A stretch of DNA of 42,544 bases from contig JAGCUN010000009.1 in the NCBI GenBank assembly GCA_017962845.1, forward strand, positions 1 to 42,544, read 5' to 3'. Below the pieces are notes generated by a model. It searched no databases. It was not told where the DNA came from and saw nothing but the letters and a program-made list of their open reading frames with translations. Shown piece after piece: positions 16,076 through 24,898 of the stretch. The DNA is from Bacteroidales bacterium. GTDB lineage: Bacteria; Bacteroidota; Bacteroidia; Bacteroidales; WCHB1-69. The position numbers and the translations under genes are program-made. Each line of letters begins with the position of its first letter. Within the stretch, counting starts at the first letter, position 1.

Positions 16076-16098
16076 ACACTTTTCCCATAATACATGAT

Positions 16099-16140
16099 AG
16101 GGCATGCCCCCGTTGTGTGTGAATTGGACATGCCCTTTTT
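16099..16140 (+). terminator. Rho-independent terminator after the small secreted protein
   Basis: An 8-bp stem AGGGCATG (16099-16106) with CATGCCCT (16129-16136) encloses a 22-base loop and is followed by a T run. Confidence 0.75.
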
Positions 16141-16157
16141 AATTCTTGCTATAAGTG

Positions 16158-17828
16158 ATGAAGATGATATTGTACTGTTTATACTCTTTGATGCTGCTCT
16201 GCAGTATGGTTCTCTGCCCTTGTCGCGCCAATGCTCAGGAACACTTCCCTGATTATTTTGAGTTGGAAAGTGAAATTATTCTTCCGGAGAGTTCCTATAC
16301 GGCTCAGTCCGGAAAACTCATCGGGTGTTTGGATGGCGATGCTCTATACTTATGCAATGCGGAGGTGGTGGGTAAACGAAAAAACGGCCGGGAGGTGGTT
16401 GTGGAATGCTGGGATCTCGCCGCCATGACAAACACCACCCACAAACTCATCCTACCGTGCCGCAAAGGAGCTCCACAGTGGCAGAACCGTTACTGGCTCT
16501 ATTCCATCACGGTTTGTGGACAACGCCTGCTGCTCACCACTTCTGGACATATATATGAGTATGAGTTGTCACATTCTGGCACAGCAAGGTTACTGCATGA
16601 TTATGAACTGTCGAATGCCGATTTCAGCTACTACGACAGTCAGGGTATGAAGGCTGTGACGCAAGTCAATGATGTTGGTTTCAAGCTGTTGCAAGTAAGG
16701 GACAGAAGTTTGGTTCCTGTGACAGATCTCCCACTACCGGCTCCTTTCTTACTACAATTCCGTCCTAACAGACTGCTCCAACCGGGTGAAGACCACCTTT
16801 TTCTCATCCCCACTCCGCTACCTGCACTCAAAATTCTTGACTTGCAAGGACAGGTCCTGGCAGAAAGTCCACTGCCAATTTCAAACTGGACTGACATGCC
16901 CGAATCGTACATCAATAAGATAGAGTCCATACCCTATAGTGGAGATCGTGCCATGCACATTTTCCATTCCAGTACTCCTTACTCTTTCCCGTTGGAATTG
17001 TTCGTGTTGGACGACAGTACTTTCCTCATCTCTTATCACCAATACGACAGCACAACAGCTACGCTGACTACACCATTTCTGCTGTTGCAAACTAACAGTC
17101 AAGGACAAGTGAAACAGAGCGCCATATTACGTCCAGGCTACGAGAAGGGACATCTTTATTTGGGGGATGAATATCCTTTCTACTATGCACATCGTGCCCT
17201 CAGCTTGATGCTAACAGGCAACCGACGTATTGTGCAGGTGGTGAAGACCTCCGATGAAACCTACGTGAGAAGGACTCAGGATGATTATGAGGAGGCCCAA
17301 CAACGTTTTTTTGCCGACCACCCGCCTATTATGAAAATCAGAGTGTTGAGGCTGAAACGGGAGTTGCCACAGGTCTCCTGCAAAGAGTTGCCGTTGGTGA
17401 ATGGAAAGGGAGAGCCTTTCAGTTGGGATAGTCTGCCGAATCGACGAACTGTGGTGGTGGTGAACGAGTCGCCGCAGTGCCATGCCTGCGAAGAAGGAAT
17501 TCTCACTTGTCTCAACGATTTGACAGTGCCGGAAGGATCGCTCTATATCGTCGAACGGAAATGTACCGACCAGCTGTGCCGCAGGGAACGGCTGCAAAAA
17601 ATACAGCAGCAGCTGACCATTCCCTTCATTCCGCTGTATGTGCTTCCCAAAGACGAGGAGCGATTCAGTCAGAATATGGAATTGAGGCATTACCCCTTAG
17701 TGTTGCTTGTCGACAAAGAGACTGGGAATGCAGCTATTCTATCTGACAGTCAGCTCTTTCCCGACAATCCAAGTCAAACTGACATCAGACCGGAAGCCCG
17801 CCTTGAAATCATCCGCCATCTCCGATGA
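16158..17828 (+). CDS. Secreted protein with C-terminal thioredoxin-like CxxC domain
   Basis: 556 residues from ATG 16158 (a GTG one codon upstream is less likely). Signal peptide ~1-25 ending RANAQ. Residues ~30-390 are beta-rich with repeated strand-turn units (for example IYEYELSH, LKILDLQGQ, LELFVLDDS), suggesting a beta-propeller. The C-terminal ~150 residues look like a thioredoxin fold: TVVVVNESPQ, then C441-H-A-C444, and later HYPLVLLVD with the cis-Pro-like YP. Such a protein would act in the periplasm or at the surface, perhaps in thiol exchange. The neighbours do not explain its role. Family assignment is uncertain; the CxxC placement is directly visible. Confidence 0.72.
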   Translation: MKMILYCLYSLMLLCSMVLCPCRANAQEHFPDYFELESEIILPESSYTAQSGKLIGCLDGDALYLCNAEVVGKRKNGREVVVECWDLAAMTNTTHKLILPCRKGAPQWQNRYWLYSITVCGQRLLLTTSGHIYEYELSHSGTARLLHDYELSNADFSYYDSQGMKAVTQVNDVGFKLLQVRDRSLVPVTDLPLPAPFLLQFRPNRLLQPGEDHLFLIPTPLPALKILDLQGQVLAESPLPISNWTDMPESYINKIESIPYSGDRAMHIFHSSTPYSFPLELFVLDDSTFLISYHQYDSTTATLTTPFLLLQTNSQGQVKQSAILRPGYEKGHLYLGDEYPFYYAHRALSLMLTGNRRIVQVVKTSDETYVRRTQDDYEEAQQRFFADHPPIMKIRVLRLKRELPQVSCKELPLVNGKGEPFSWDSLPNRRTVVVVNESPQCHACEEGILTCLNDLTVPEGSLYIVERKCTDQLCRRERLQKIQQQLTIPFIPLYVLPKDEERFSQNMELRHYPLVLLVDKETGNAAILSDSQLFPDNPSQTDIRPEARLEIIRHLR

Positions 17829-17850
17829 ACACCAATTCATAAAATAGTTG

Positions 17851-17858
17851 TACCTTTG
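17851..17858 (+). promoter_or_regulatory. -7 promoter element for the DUF58 gene
   Basis: TACCTTTG matches TAnnTTTG, 34 bases before the chosen ATG. It begins 22 bases after the preceding stop codon. Confidence 0.5.
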
Positions 17859-17891
17859 CACGCTTTTTGCAAAACCTTTGACAGAGAGAAT

Positions 17892-18827
17892 ATGGAATAC
17901 AAGCTGGATTTATCGAAAGTAACGCAATACGACAATTTGGAGTTCGTGGCCAAACAGGTGGTGGAGGGATTCATCACAGGAATCCACAAGAGTCCGATGC
18001 ATGGTTTTTCTGTGGAGTTTGCGGAGCATCGACAGTACAATGCAGGCGAGCCCACCAAGCATATCGACTGGAAGCTGTACGCTAAAACTGACAAGCTCTT
18101 TGTGAAGTGTTACGAAGAGGAGACCAACCTGCGCTGTCATCTCATCATCGATAACTCTTCCTCCATGTACTTTCCACTCCAGAAAAGTTACACACTGGCT
18201 TCACCCAACAAAATATTTTTCTCCATCTATGCTGCTGCTGCCATCATGCAGATGCTGAAAAACCAGCGCGATGCTGTCGGTTTGAGCGTATTCTCTGACA
18301 CCCTTGAGCTGCACACACAGTCGAGGGGCGGTGATATGCACCAGAAGATGATCTACCGTGAGTTAGAAAAACTGCTGCGTCCCATCTCTACCGAGGTAAA
18401 GCGTAAGTCGATGGTCACCGACACCCTGCACCGTATCGCCGAGCAGATACATCGCCGCTCGATGGTCATCATTTTCAGCGACATGCTGGAAAGCTGTGCC
18501 GACACAGAAGAGCTACTGCTCGCCCTGCAACACCTCAAACACAATAAACATGAGGTGATACTCTTCCATACCTACCACAAAAAGCTGGAATTTGATTTCG
18601 CGTTGGAAAACCGCCTCTATAAGTTCATCGACATGGAATCGGGAGACGAACTGAAAATCCATGCTAACCAAATCCGCGACTACTACAAAGCCACTATTGG
18701 CGACTACTTCAATGAGCTGAAAGTGAAGTGCGGACAGTACCAGATCGATCTTCTGCCCTGTGATATCACCAAGGGATTCGACCAGATTCTGCTTCCTTAT
18801 GTGCTAAAAAGGCAGAAAGCGTATTAG
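17892..18827 (+). CDS. DUF58 domain protein (von Willebrand A-like)
   Basis: 311 residues from ATG 17892; the frame is open further upstream (TTG 17856) but that overlaps the promoter. It contains the DUF58 core HKSPMHGFSVEFAEHRQYNA followed by GEPTKHIDWKLYAKTDKLFVK, then a vWA-like fold with the MIDAS-like DNSSSM near 98-103 and a later FSDML. DUF58 proteins usually work with a MoxR AAA ATPase and BatA-type membrane proteins; none of these is adjacent here. It is cytoplasmic by sequence, with no membrane helix. Confidence 0.88.
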   Translation: MEYKLDLSKVTQYDNLEFVAKQVVEGFITGIHKSPMHGFSVEFAEHRQYNAGEPTKHIDWKLYAKTDKLFVKCYEEETNLRCHLIIDNSSSMYFPLQKSYTLASPNKIFFSIYAAAAIMQMLKNQRDAVGLSVFSDTLELHTQSRGGDMHQKMIYRELEKLLRPISTEVKRKSMVTDTLHRIAEQIHRRSMVIIFSDMLESCADTEELLLALQHLKHNKHEVILFHTYHKKLEFDFALENRLYKFIDMESGDELKIHANQIRDYYKATIGDYFNELKVKCGQYQIDLLPCDITKGFDQILLPYVLKRQKAY

Positions 18828-18897
18828 CTTCCGACACTCTTATTTCTTGTTCTATTCTTGTATCATCTAATCAAAGACCATTAGAACAAATCGTGCT

Positions 18898-19602
18898 ATG
18901 TGCCCTCGAATCTATCATACTAATTTGTCCATTCCGGAATGGTCAGTCTCAGACCGTCCGCGCGAAAAGTACCTCACAAGAGGTGCCGATCATCTTGGGG
19001 ATGCCGAAGTGCTCGCCATACTCCTGCGCACCGGAACCTCACAGGAGTCGGCCGTTGACCTCGCCAAACGCATCCTCGCCGCCAACGGCAACAGCTTGAA
19101 CCGTCTCTCGGAGATGAGCGTGGAGGAGCTCACTCGCATCAAAGGGATCGGCAAGGTGAAAGCGGTCACCCTTCAGGCTGCTTTCGAACTCGGACGACGA
19201 CGACGATCCGCATCAGTAGAAGAAAAAATGAAAATTGGCAGTGTTGAGGATGTCATTGAATTGATGCAAAGTCGGTTGGCTGATGTGGGGCATGAGCAGT
19301 TTTGGACAATCTACCTTAATGTCGCGTCTTGTATCCTGCATACTCAGTGCATGGGGACCGGAAGTTTGGACAGAACGATTGTGGATGTTCAGAGGATTAT
19401 ACGGAAAGCATTGGATTTGGGAGCTACTAGGCTGATATTGTGTCACAACCACCCTTCGGGGAACTTGCACCCCAGCAGTGATGACATCAAACTCACCCTT
19501 CGAATAAGGGATGCGAGCAAGCTTTTCGACATCAAACTCTTGGACCACATTATTATACATGGCTCAAATTGCTATAGTTTCCTCACAGAGGGGATGCTGT
19601 AA
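18898..19602 (+). CDS. radC: RadC family JAB/MPN-domain protein
   Basis: 234 residues. The N-terminal helix-hairpin-helix region contains LTRIKGIGKVKAVTLQAAFE (about 78-97), and the C-terminal JAB/MPN domain has the metal motif HNHPSGN (183-189) followed by PSSDD. Earlier members were tied to DNA repair, but the cellular function of RadC is unsettled. The ATG at 18898 gives the normal N-terminus with PREKYLTRGADHLGDAEVLA. It converges on arcA with 38 bases between stops. Confidence 0.93.
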   Translation: MCPRIYHTNLSIPEWSVSDRPREKYLTRGADHLGDAEVLAILLRTGTSQESAVDLAKRILAANGNSLNRLSEMSVEELTRIKGIGKVKAVTLQAAFELGRRRRSASVEEKMKIGSVEDVIELMQSRLADVGHEQFWTIYLNVASCILHTQCMGTGSLDRTIVDVQRIIRKALDLGATRLILCHNHPSGNLHPSSDDIKLTLRIRDASKLFDIKLLDHIIIHGSNCYSFLTEGML

Positions 19603-19640
19603 GAACAAAGTATAGGCTCTTTGAAAGAATGCCGGAAATG

Positions 19641-20894
19641 CTATAGGTAAGAGGTCTCTTCTCGGTTGATGGGGCAGGTCATGCATCGCGCTCCTCCACC
19701 TCCACGAGGGAGCTCAGAAGCGGCAAAGGTGACTACACACTTCTGGTAGTCAAAGGGATTGACATTGCGATCTACAACGTCCTCAGCTTTCAGGACAGTG
19801 AAGCCGGCTTTGTCGAGCGCTTCGATAGTGTGGCTGTTGCGGCGATAACCGATGATATGGTCCTCACCCAGCGCAAAGAAGTTGGCACCGCTATGCCACT
19901 GCTCGCGCTGCTGCATCCACTCATCGCTGCCGCCACAGATTACGGGCTCCAGATCAACGCCCTGTGAATGAAGCGCTTGAAGAATATCAGGGTACTCATG
20001 ATAGGAGATTTTCCCGTTGTCAATCGTAATGAGGGTAGTGGTCATCCCGCTGAAGATGCCGCTTTTGCGTAGCAGCGGCTCATAGGCCATACAGGTATGG
20101 GGACCAAGGAAAGTGAACACCATGTCAAGGTGAATGAACGACTCAGGGTGGTGGGGGAGTTGCTGGGCGATGATGCTGAATTTTCCCAGATGGGAATGGG
20201 CTTGCATGAGGTAGTCAATGCCTTCGCGGTTGGTGCGGATGCCGTTGCCTACGCAGAGCAGGTCGTTGCGGACAATCTGTACATCGCCGCCTTCGGTACG
20301 GGCGGTGGAGCATGCTTCCTGCGCACAGAACGTGTCGGCTTGAAAGAATTTCTCGAAGATAGCGCGATAAATCAGCGACTCCCGCTCGCGCACATGGAAG
20401 GCCATCGTATGAATCAGCGCGCGGTCGTGCACACAGGAGGCGGCATCACGGGTAAAGAAAAGGTTGTAGAGAGGCTTGAGCAAATATCTTCCTTCTGCAA
20501 AGTTTTGAGAATCAATGCCATCGCGGAAGCGGAACCCCTCAATCAATTCATCAGCCAACTGATCAGGTGAATGACTGAGCAGTTCGTCAACCAAAAAATC
20601 ACAACCATCAATGGCACAGCTCTTTCTCACCAACGGCTCTGCAATCGTCGGCTCCGTAAGAATCTCTGCAAGCAAGTCGCGTACCTGAAAAGTGCGGGTG
20701 CATTTTTCGAAAACCCCACGGAAATATCGGTACTCATCCGTCACAATATTGTGGTTGAGGATGTCGCTGTACAAAGCCTCATTCGCATTCTCAGGAGTCA
20801 TGGCCTCTATCTCGGGGCCAGGAGTGTGCAGCAATACTGCGTTCAATCTACCAATTTCAGAATAGAGTCGGACGGGTATCTTTTCTTGTGCCAT
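19641..20894 (-). CDS. arcA: Arginine deiminase
   Basis: 417 residues, the family length. The enzyme hydrolyses arginine to citrulline and ammonia. Visible features: N-terminal GRLNAVLLHTPGPE, FTRDAAS (about 147), EGGDVQ (about 202), HLDMVFT with the catalytic His, and the C-terminal GGGGARCMTCP with the nucleophile Cys404. The usual partners, ornithine carbamoyltransferase, carbamate kinase and an arginine/ornithine antiporter, are not adjacent, so it stands as its own transcription unit. Energy conservation through the full pathway would need those genes elsewhere. Confidence 0.95.
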   Translation of the reverse strand: MAQEKIPVRLYSEIGRLNAVLLHTPGPEIEAMTPENANEALYSDILNHNIVTDEYRYFRGVFEKCTRTFQVRDLLAEILTEPTIAEPLVRKSCAIDGCDFLVDELLSHSPDQLADELIEGFRFRDGIDSQNFAEGRYLLKPLYNLFFTRDAASCVHDRALIHTMAFHVRERESLIYRAIFEKFFQADTFCAQEACSTARTEGGDVQIVRNDLLCVGNGIRTNREGIDYLMQAHSHLGKFSIIAQQLPHHPESFIHLDMVFTFLGPHTCMAYEPLLRKSGIFSGMTTTLITIDNGKISYHEYPDILQALHSQGVDLEPVICGGSDEWMQQREQWHSGANFFALGEDHIIGYRRNSHTIEALDKAGFTVLKAEDVVDRNVNPFDYQKCVVTFAASELPRGGGGARCMTCPINREETSYL

Positions 20895-20931
20895 AAATTC
20901 GTGTTATGAAGTTTCTTTAAAATTCAGAGTG

Positions 20932-20939
20932 CAAAAATA
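20932..20939 (-). promoter_or_regulatory. -7 promoter element for arcA
   Basis: Minus strand TATTTTTG (TAnnTTTG), about 38 bases before the arcA ATG. No arginine-repressor-like palindrome is evident to me nearby. Confidence 0.5.
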
Positions 20940-20998
20940 CGTGATTTTTTGGGATTTTCCACTATTTTTTTGTTGCGTAAAAACTATTATGTAAAAAA

Positions 20999-21487
20999 TT
21001 AAAATAGCGCCTTCACAAAAAAGAATCCCATAACACCCACCGTTATCAGTTTCAAAACAATGCCGGTCATCAGGCCAATAAATGACCCCGCCCCCGCCTT
21101 TAAAGCCAGTTTGAAAGATTTGATCCCTTTCTTTCTTTGAGCAATCAACTCACCGATTACTCCCCCAATAAAGGGTCCCAGTATGATTCCCCAAATTCCG
21201 TAGAAAAGTCCTATCACCAAACCAATTGTACTTCCCCATACTCCTGCTTTAGATCCCCCCATCAGCTTTGTTCCCCATACAGGTACCACTGTATCAATAA
21301 CTTGTACTACAACAGTAATGATTCCCCATATCAATAGGAATCCCCAGCTGAATTGTACCCTGTCGGTAAAATGAAGGAACCAAAATCCAGCATATGCAAT
21401 GGGAACCCCTGGAAGAACGGGTACAACGCACCCTATTAAACCTACTATTAGGCAGATGAAACCTAAGATTATCAGTAAAATATCCAT
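20999..21487 (-). CDS. DUF456 membrane protein
   Basis: 162 residues, very hydrophobic, with about four to five membrane helices. It has the glycine-rich DUF456 pattern: VLPGVPIAYAGF early, then GTKLMGGSKAGVWGSTIGLV and GPFIGGVIGELI. Function unknown. It starts one base after the sbcC stop, so it is the last gene of the sbcD-sbcC operon, though a functional link to DNA repair is not implied. Confidence 0.9.
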   Translation of the reverse strand: MDILLIILGFICLIVGLIGCVVPVLPGVPIAYAGFWFLHFTDRVQFSWGFLLIWGIITVVVQVIDTVVPVWGTKLMGGSKAGVWGSTIGLVIGLFYGIWGIILGPFIGGVIGELIAQRKKGIKSFKLALKAGAGSFIGLMTGIVLKLITVGVMGFFFVKALF

Positions 21488-21488
21488 A

Positions 21489-24400
21489 TCATTGTCTCGA
21501 TAAATCTACAATATTGATTTTGCTGCGTGTCGGGTCAATACGCGTCACCTCCACATGTACGGGAATATGCTCCTTTACCGCTTCCACATGGCTGATAATG
21601 CCGACACGCTTACCGTTCAACTTCTGCAACCGCGCTAACATGTTCAGTACAGTCTCTAACTCGTTGCTGCTTAGGTTGCCAAAGCCTTCGTCGATGAACA
21701 GGATGTCGATGCTGAACCCTTTACGGTTAATGGACGACAAAGCTAATGCCAGCGATAATGATACCAAGAAACTCTCGCCGCCGCTCAGTGTATCTACCGG
21801 GCTCTCGGTCTCGCCCTGGTACAGGTCGCGCAAACTCAGGGTAAGCGTGCCAGGGATGCAGTCGAGACGGTACCGCTGCGTCAGCTCTTTCAGGTATTCG
21901 TTGGCGTTGCGCACAAGGTTCTGTAACAGAAAACTCTGCGCCACATTGCGGAAGGCAGCACCATCGTTGGTGCCGAATAACCCCGAGAGTCTTTTCCATT
22001 GGTTTGCCGTATGTTGCAGTTTCTCAAGTTGTTTTTCCTTGCCCAATACCATCTGCTTGTTCAGCTCGTTCAGCTTGAGTCGCCCCTGTGCCTCCCCCTG
22101 TGTAGCCAACAGCTGGTTGGCTTCTGCCTCTACCTGCTGCATCTGCTCTTTCAGAATTTCGATGTTTTCCCCGTCGGTTAATTCGGGATGTGGAGCCTCG
22201 CGCACCTCTGCCAGCACTCTGTCGGCTTGCTGTAATGCGCTTTTGGCTGCCTCAAAAGCCTTTTCTTGTTGCTGATGGTCTTCGATATAATCTTGATTGA
22301 TAGATTGTTTGCTGATTTCTTCTATGCGTTGTCGGCTCAGTTCGGGATGCAGCTGCAAGAATTGTCTCAACTTCTCTTCATTAGCGGCCAGGTCGTTGTG
22401 GCATTGCGTAATCATCACGTGCAGTCGGTCGGCACTCTGCGCCAGCTGCCGCCATCGTTCGGGAACATCCGTGCCCGACAGCCGCTCTTCGGTAGGCGTT
22501 GCCCAGTCAGCCCATTGCTCCAGAATTTTGTTACGATTTTCTTCAATGACGTGCAAATGAGATTGTTGAGTTTCAATTTCTTGAGAAAGTTTTTCCGCAT
22601 TTTTCTCCCTTTCAACAAAGTTCTCTGCACCCTCTTTCAATTTTTGGGCGAAAATCTTAGGATCTTCCTCCCATTCCTTCCTCCATTCTTTCCAACTTAT
22701 CAGCTTCTCAGCGGCTTTCAATTCTGCTTCCGCTTCCTTCCGCTCGTCGCGGGTGCGCCCCTCGTACGCGCTGATGTTGCTTTCGCACTCCTTTACACTG
22801 TGAGCGCTCTTCTCGACATCCAGTTCTGACTTCTTCTCCTTCTGTATCAGGTTGTTGATGAATTCCTTTTGGACAAGAATGTTTTTCGACTGCTCGTTGA
22901 CCTTGTTCTGTCGCTCCAGGAGATCTTTTTTCTGCTTTAAGATGCCTTCTTCTTGTTCAGCAATGGTTTCTAGTAAATTTTCAATATTTTGATTGATAGG
23001 GATTTGAATGACCTTACAAGCCGCAGAAACATCATCGGTCGCGGTCTGCTGTCTCTTTTTTAATTCCTCCTTCTTTCCCTCTAAGATTTGAATGGTTTCC
23101 TGATATTTTTTTGCCAGCTGTTCCGAGGCTTTCATCTGACTGGTAGTATCGGTGAGGCGCTCTTCTGCCTGTTTTACGTTCTGCTTTTGTGGTTCGATGG
23201 CCGCAAGGAGAGGCGCAGTATCCATCAGTTGTTCAATGGTGTGGCCACAAACGGGACAGGTGTCGCCAATGTGCAGTTGCGCCCGCAGCGTGTCGGCAGC
23301 ATCGCCGAGCGCCAGCGAGGTCTTCTCGAGCAGCTCTTTAGCTCTTGCCAGTTCGTTCTTCCGCTCTTCGGCAATAGACTCTAACTGCCTGATTTTAACC
23401 TTCTCGTCGGATAGGGCTTGTAGGTTTTGCTGGAGATTTCCATCATTCTCTGAAACGCTCTCATGAAGACTCTTCAGGTTGTTGCAGCATTGACGGGCGG
23501 TATTCAACAGCTGCCGATGGCGTTCGTTTTCTTCGTTGGCCTTTTCCAAATCTTCAGGATGCAGCTCGTCAAGTTGTTGTTGCAATTTTTGTTCCAACTC
23601 CTGTGCCTTTTTTACCTCTTCTGCACATTTTTTCTGTGCGGCTACATAAACTTCTGCCCTCTTTTTCAGTTCAGGAAGTTCATTCTCAGCAGTTTGCTTC
23701 TGTTGGGTTACTTGTCCTGCCGTTTCATTATGCTTCAAGGCATTGGCCAGATGGGCAAGAATCGTTTGTACATTGCGGTACATTTCGCTGTGCGGCTCGT
23801 CGGCCACTATCTGTTTTTTCAACGCATCAAGCTCCAATTGCGATTGCAATAGCTTGTCTTTAAAGCTGTTCAGCATTTTTGAAGCTGTCTCGAATTGCTG
23901 TTTGCCTTTGACAATCTGCTCAGTTTCAAGTGTGTTCTGTTTGTTATGCAAATCCACAATCTGATGCAGAAGGTATCGACCTTCACTACTCTTGTTCCAA
24001 TCGCTGATGAGTTTGCTTTCATTCTGAAAATCAGTACTTTCAACTACTGCTTTCAACTGTTGAAATTTTTCATCAGCTTTCGTTCGATTGTTTTCCGCAT
24101 CATGGATTCGGATGAGCCATTGCGTTTTTTCAGTCAACCTCTTTTTTTGATTGTTTAAGAGAGAAAGACGTTCGTTGCAATGGGTGATTTTGTCGTTTAA
24201 TTCTGTAATTTCTTCGTTGTTAAGAAGTTGTGCTCCTTTGATCTCGGCTTCGAGGGTGGTGTACTCCTTTTCTTTTTCCTTATAGATTTTGGCGATTTCG
24301 CTGCCTACTGTAGAATAGATGTCGGTTTGGGTAAGTTTTTCTAAAATGGCCGATTTTTCGTTCTCCTTACTTTTGAGGAATTGGGTGAACTGCCCTTGCG

Positions 24401-24884
24401 CGAGGAGGGTGGTTCGGCAGAATTGCTGGAAGTCGAGGCCCACGGCAGTCTCTTTGATTCTCTTCTCAATCTCTTTCTTGTTGCCGATGGTTTCGATGCC
24501 GCAGGTGAGCGTGTGGGTGGATTCGCGCAGGGTGTGGTTGCGGGTGCGGCCGCAACTCCATCTGGCCGTATAGTGCTTGCCATCAGAGCCTTCGAAATCC
24601 AGCTCTACACTTCCCTCATTCGTGCCGTGCCGCAGCAGGTTACGTGGATCTTTGGCCGTCACGTTGTCATATCCATAGTTGCGTTTGTCATCTGGTGCTT
24701 GGCTCAACCGCGGTGTGTTGTTGTAGAGGGCGAGACAGATGCTGTCCAAAATGGTGCTTTTCCCCGTACCCATGTCGCCACAAATCAGAAATCGCGAGGT
24801 AGAGGCCAAAAGGCCTTCATCGAAACGAATTTCCGCTTCTTCAATCGAAGCTATATTTTTGATTTTTAATAAAATGAGTTTCAT
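21489..24884 (-). CDS. sbcC: SbcC, SMC-like ATPase subunit of the SbcCD nuclease
   Basis: 1131 residues, somewhat longer than the E. coli protein. The N-terminal lobe has Walker A GDMGTGKSTILDS (about 36-48) and a QFCRTTLLAQGQFTQFLKSK segment near 165; the C-terminal lobe has the ABC signature LSGGESFLVSLSLALALSS and Walker B DILFIDEGFGNLSS. Between them lie long coiled coils rich in Glu, Lys and Gln with the zinc hook CPVCGH near residue 541. SbcCD/Mre11-Rad50 cleaves hairpins and blocked double-strand ends in the cytoplasm. It starts 14 bases after sbcD. Confidence 0.96.
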   Translation of the reverse strand: MKLILLKIKNIASIEEAEIRFDEGLLASTSRFLICGDMGTGKSTILDSICLALYNNTPRLSQAPDDKRNYGYDNVTAKDPRNLLRHGTNEGSVELDFEGSDGKHYTARWSCGRTRNHTLRESTHTLTCGIETIGNKKEIEKRIKETAVGLDFQQFCRTTLLAQGQFTQFLKSKENEKSAILEKLTQTDIYSTVGSEIAKIYKEKEKEYTTLEAEIKGAQLLNNEEITELNDKITHCNERLSLLNNQKKRLTEKTQWLIRIHDAENNRTKADEKFQQLKAVVESTDFQNESKLISDWNKSSEGRYLLHQIVDLHNKQNTLETEQIVKGKQQFETASKMLNSFKDKLLQSQLELDALKKQIVADEPHSEMYRNVQTILAHLANALKHNETAGQVTQQKQTAENELPELKKRAEVYVAAQKKCAEEVKKAQELEQKLQQQLDELHPEDLEKANEENERHRQLLNTARQCCNNLKSLHESVSENDGNLQQNLQALSDEKVKIRQLESIAEERKNELARAKELLEKTSLALGDAADTLRAQLHIGDTCPVCGHTIEQLMDTAPLLAAIEPQKQNVKQAEERLTDTTSQMKASEQLAKKYQETIQILEGKKEELKKRQQTATDDVSAACKVIQIPINQNIENLLETIAEQEEGILKQKKDLLERQNKVNEQSKNILVQKEFINNLIQKEKKSELDVEKSAHSVKECESNISAYEGRTRDERKEAEAELKAAEKLISWKEWRKEWEEDPKIFAQKLKEGAENFVEREKNAEKLSQEIETQQSHLHVIEENRNKILEQWADWATPTEERLSGTDVPERWRQLAQSADRLHVMITQCHNDLAANEEKLRQFLQLHPELSRQRIEEISKQSINQDYIEDHQQQEKAFEAAKSALQQADRVLAEVREAPHPELTDGENIEILKEQMQQVEAEANQLLATQGEAQGRLKLNELNKQMVLGKEKQLEKLQHTANQWKRLSGLFGTNDGAAFRNVAQSFLLQNLVRNANEYLKELTQRYRLDCIPGTLTLSLRDLYQGETESPVDTLSGGESFLVSLSLALALSSINRKGFSIDILFIDEGFGNLSSNELETVLNMLARLQKLNGKRVGIISHVEAVKEHIPVHVEVTRIDPTRSKINIVDLSRQ

Positions 24885-24898
24885 TTTGAAAGAATTAC

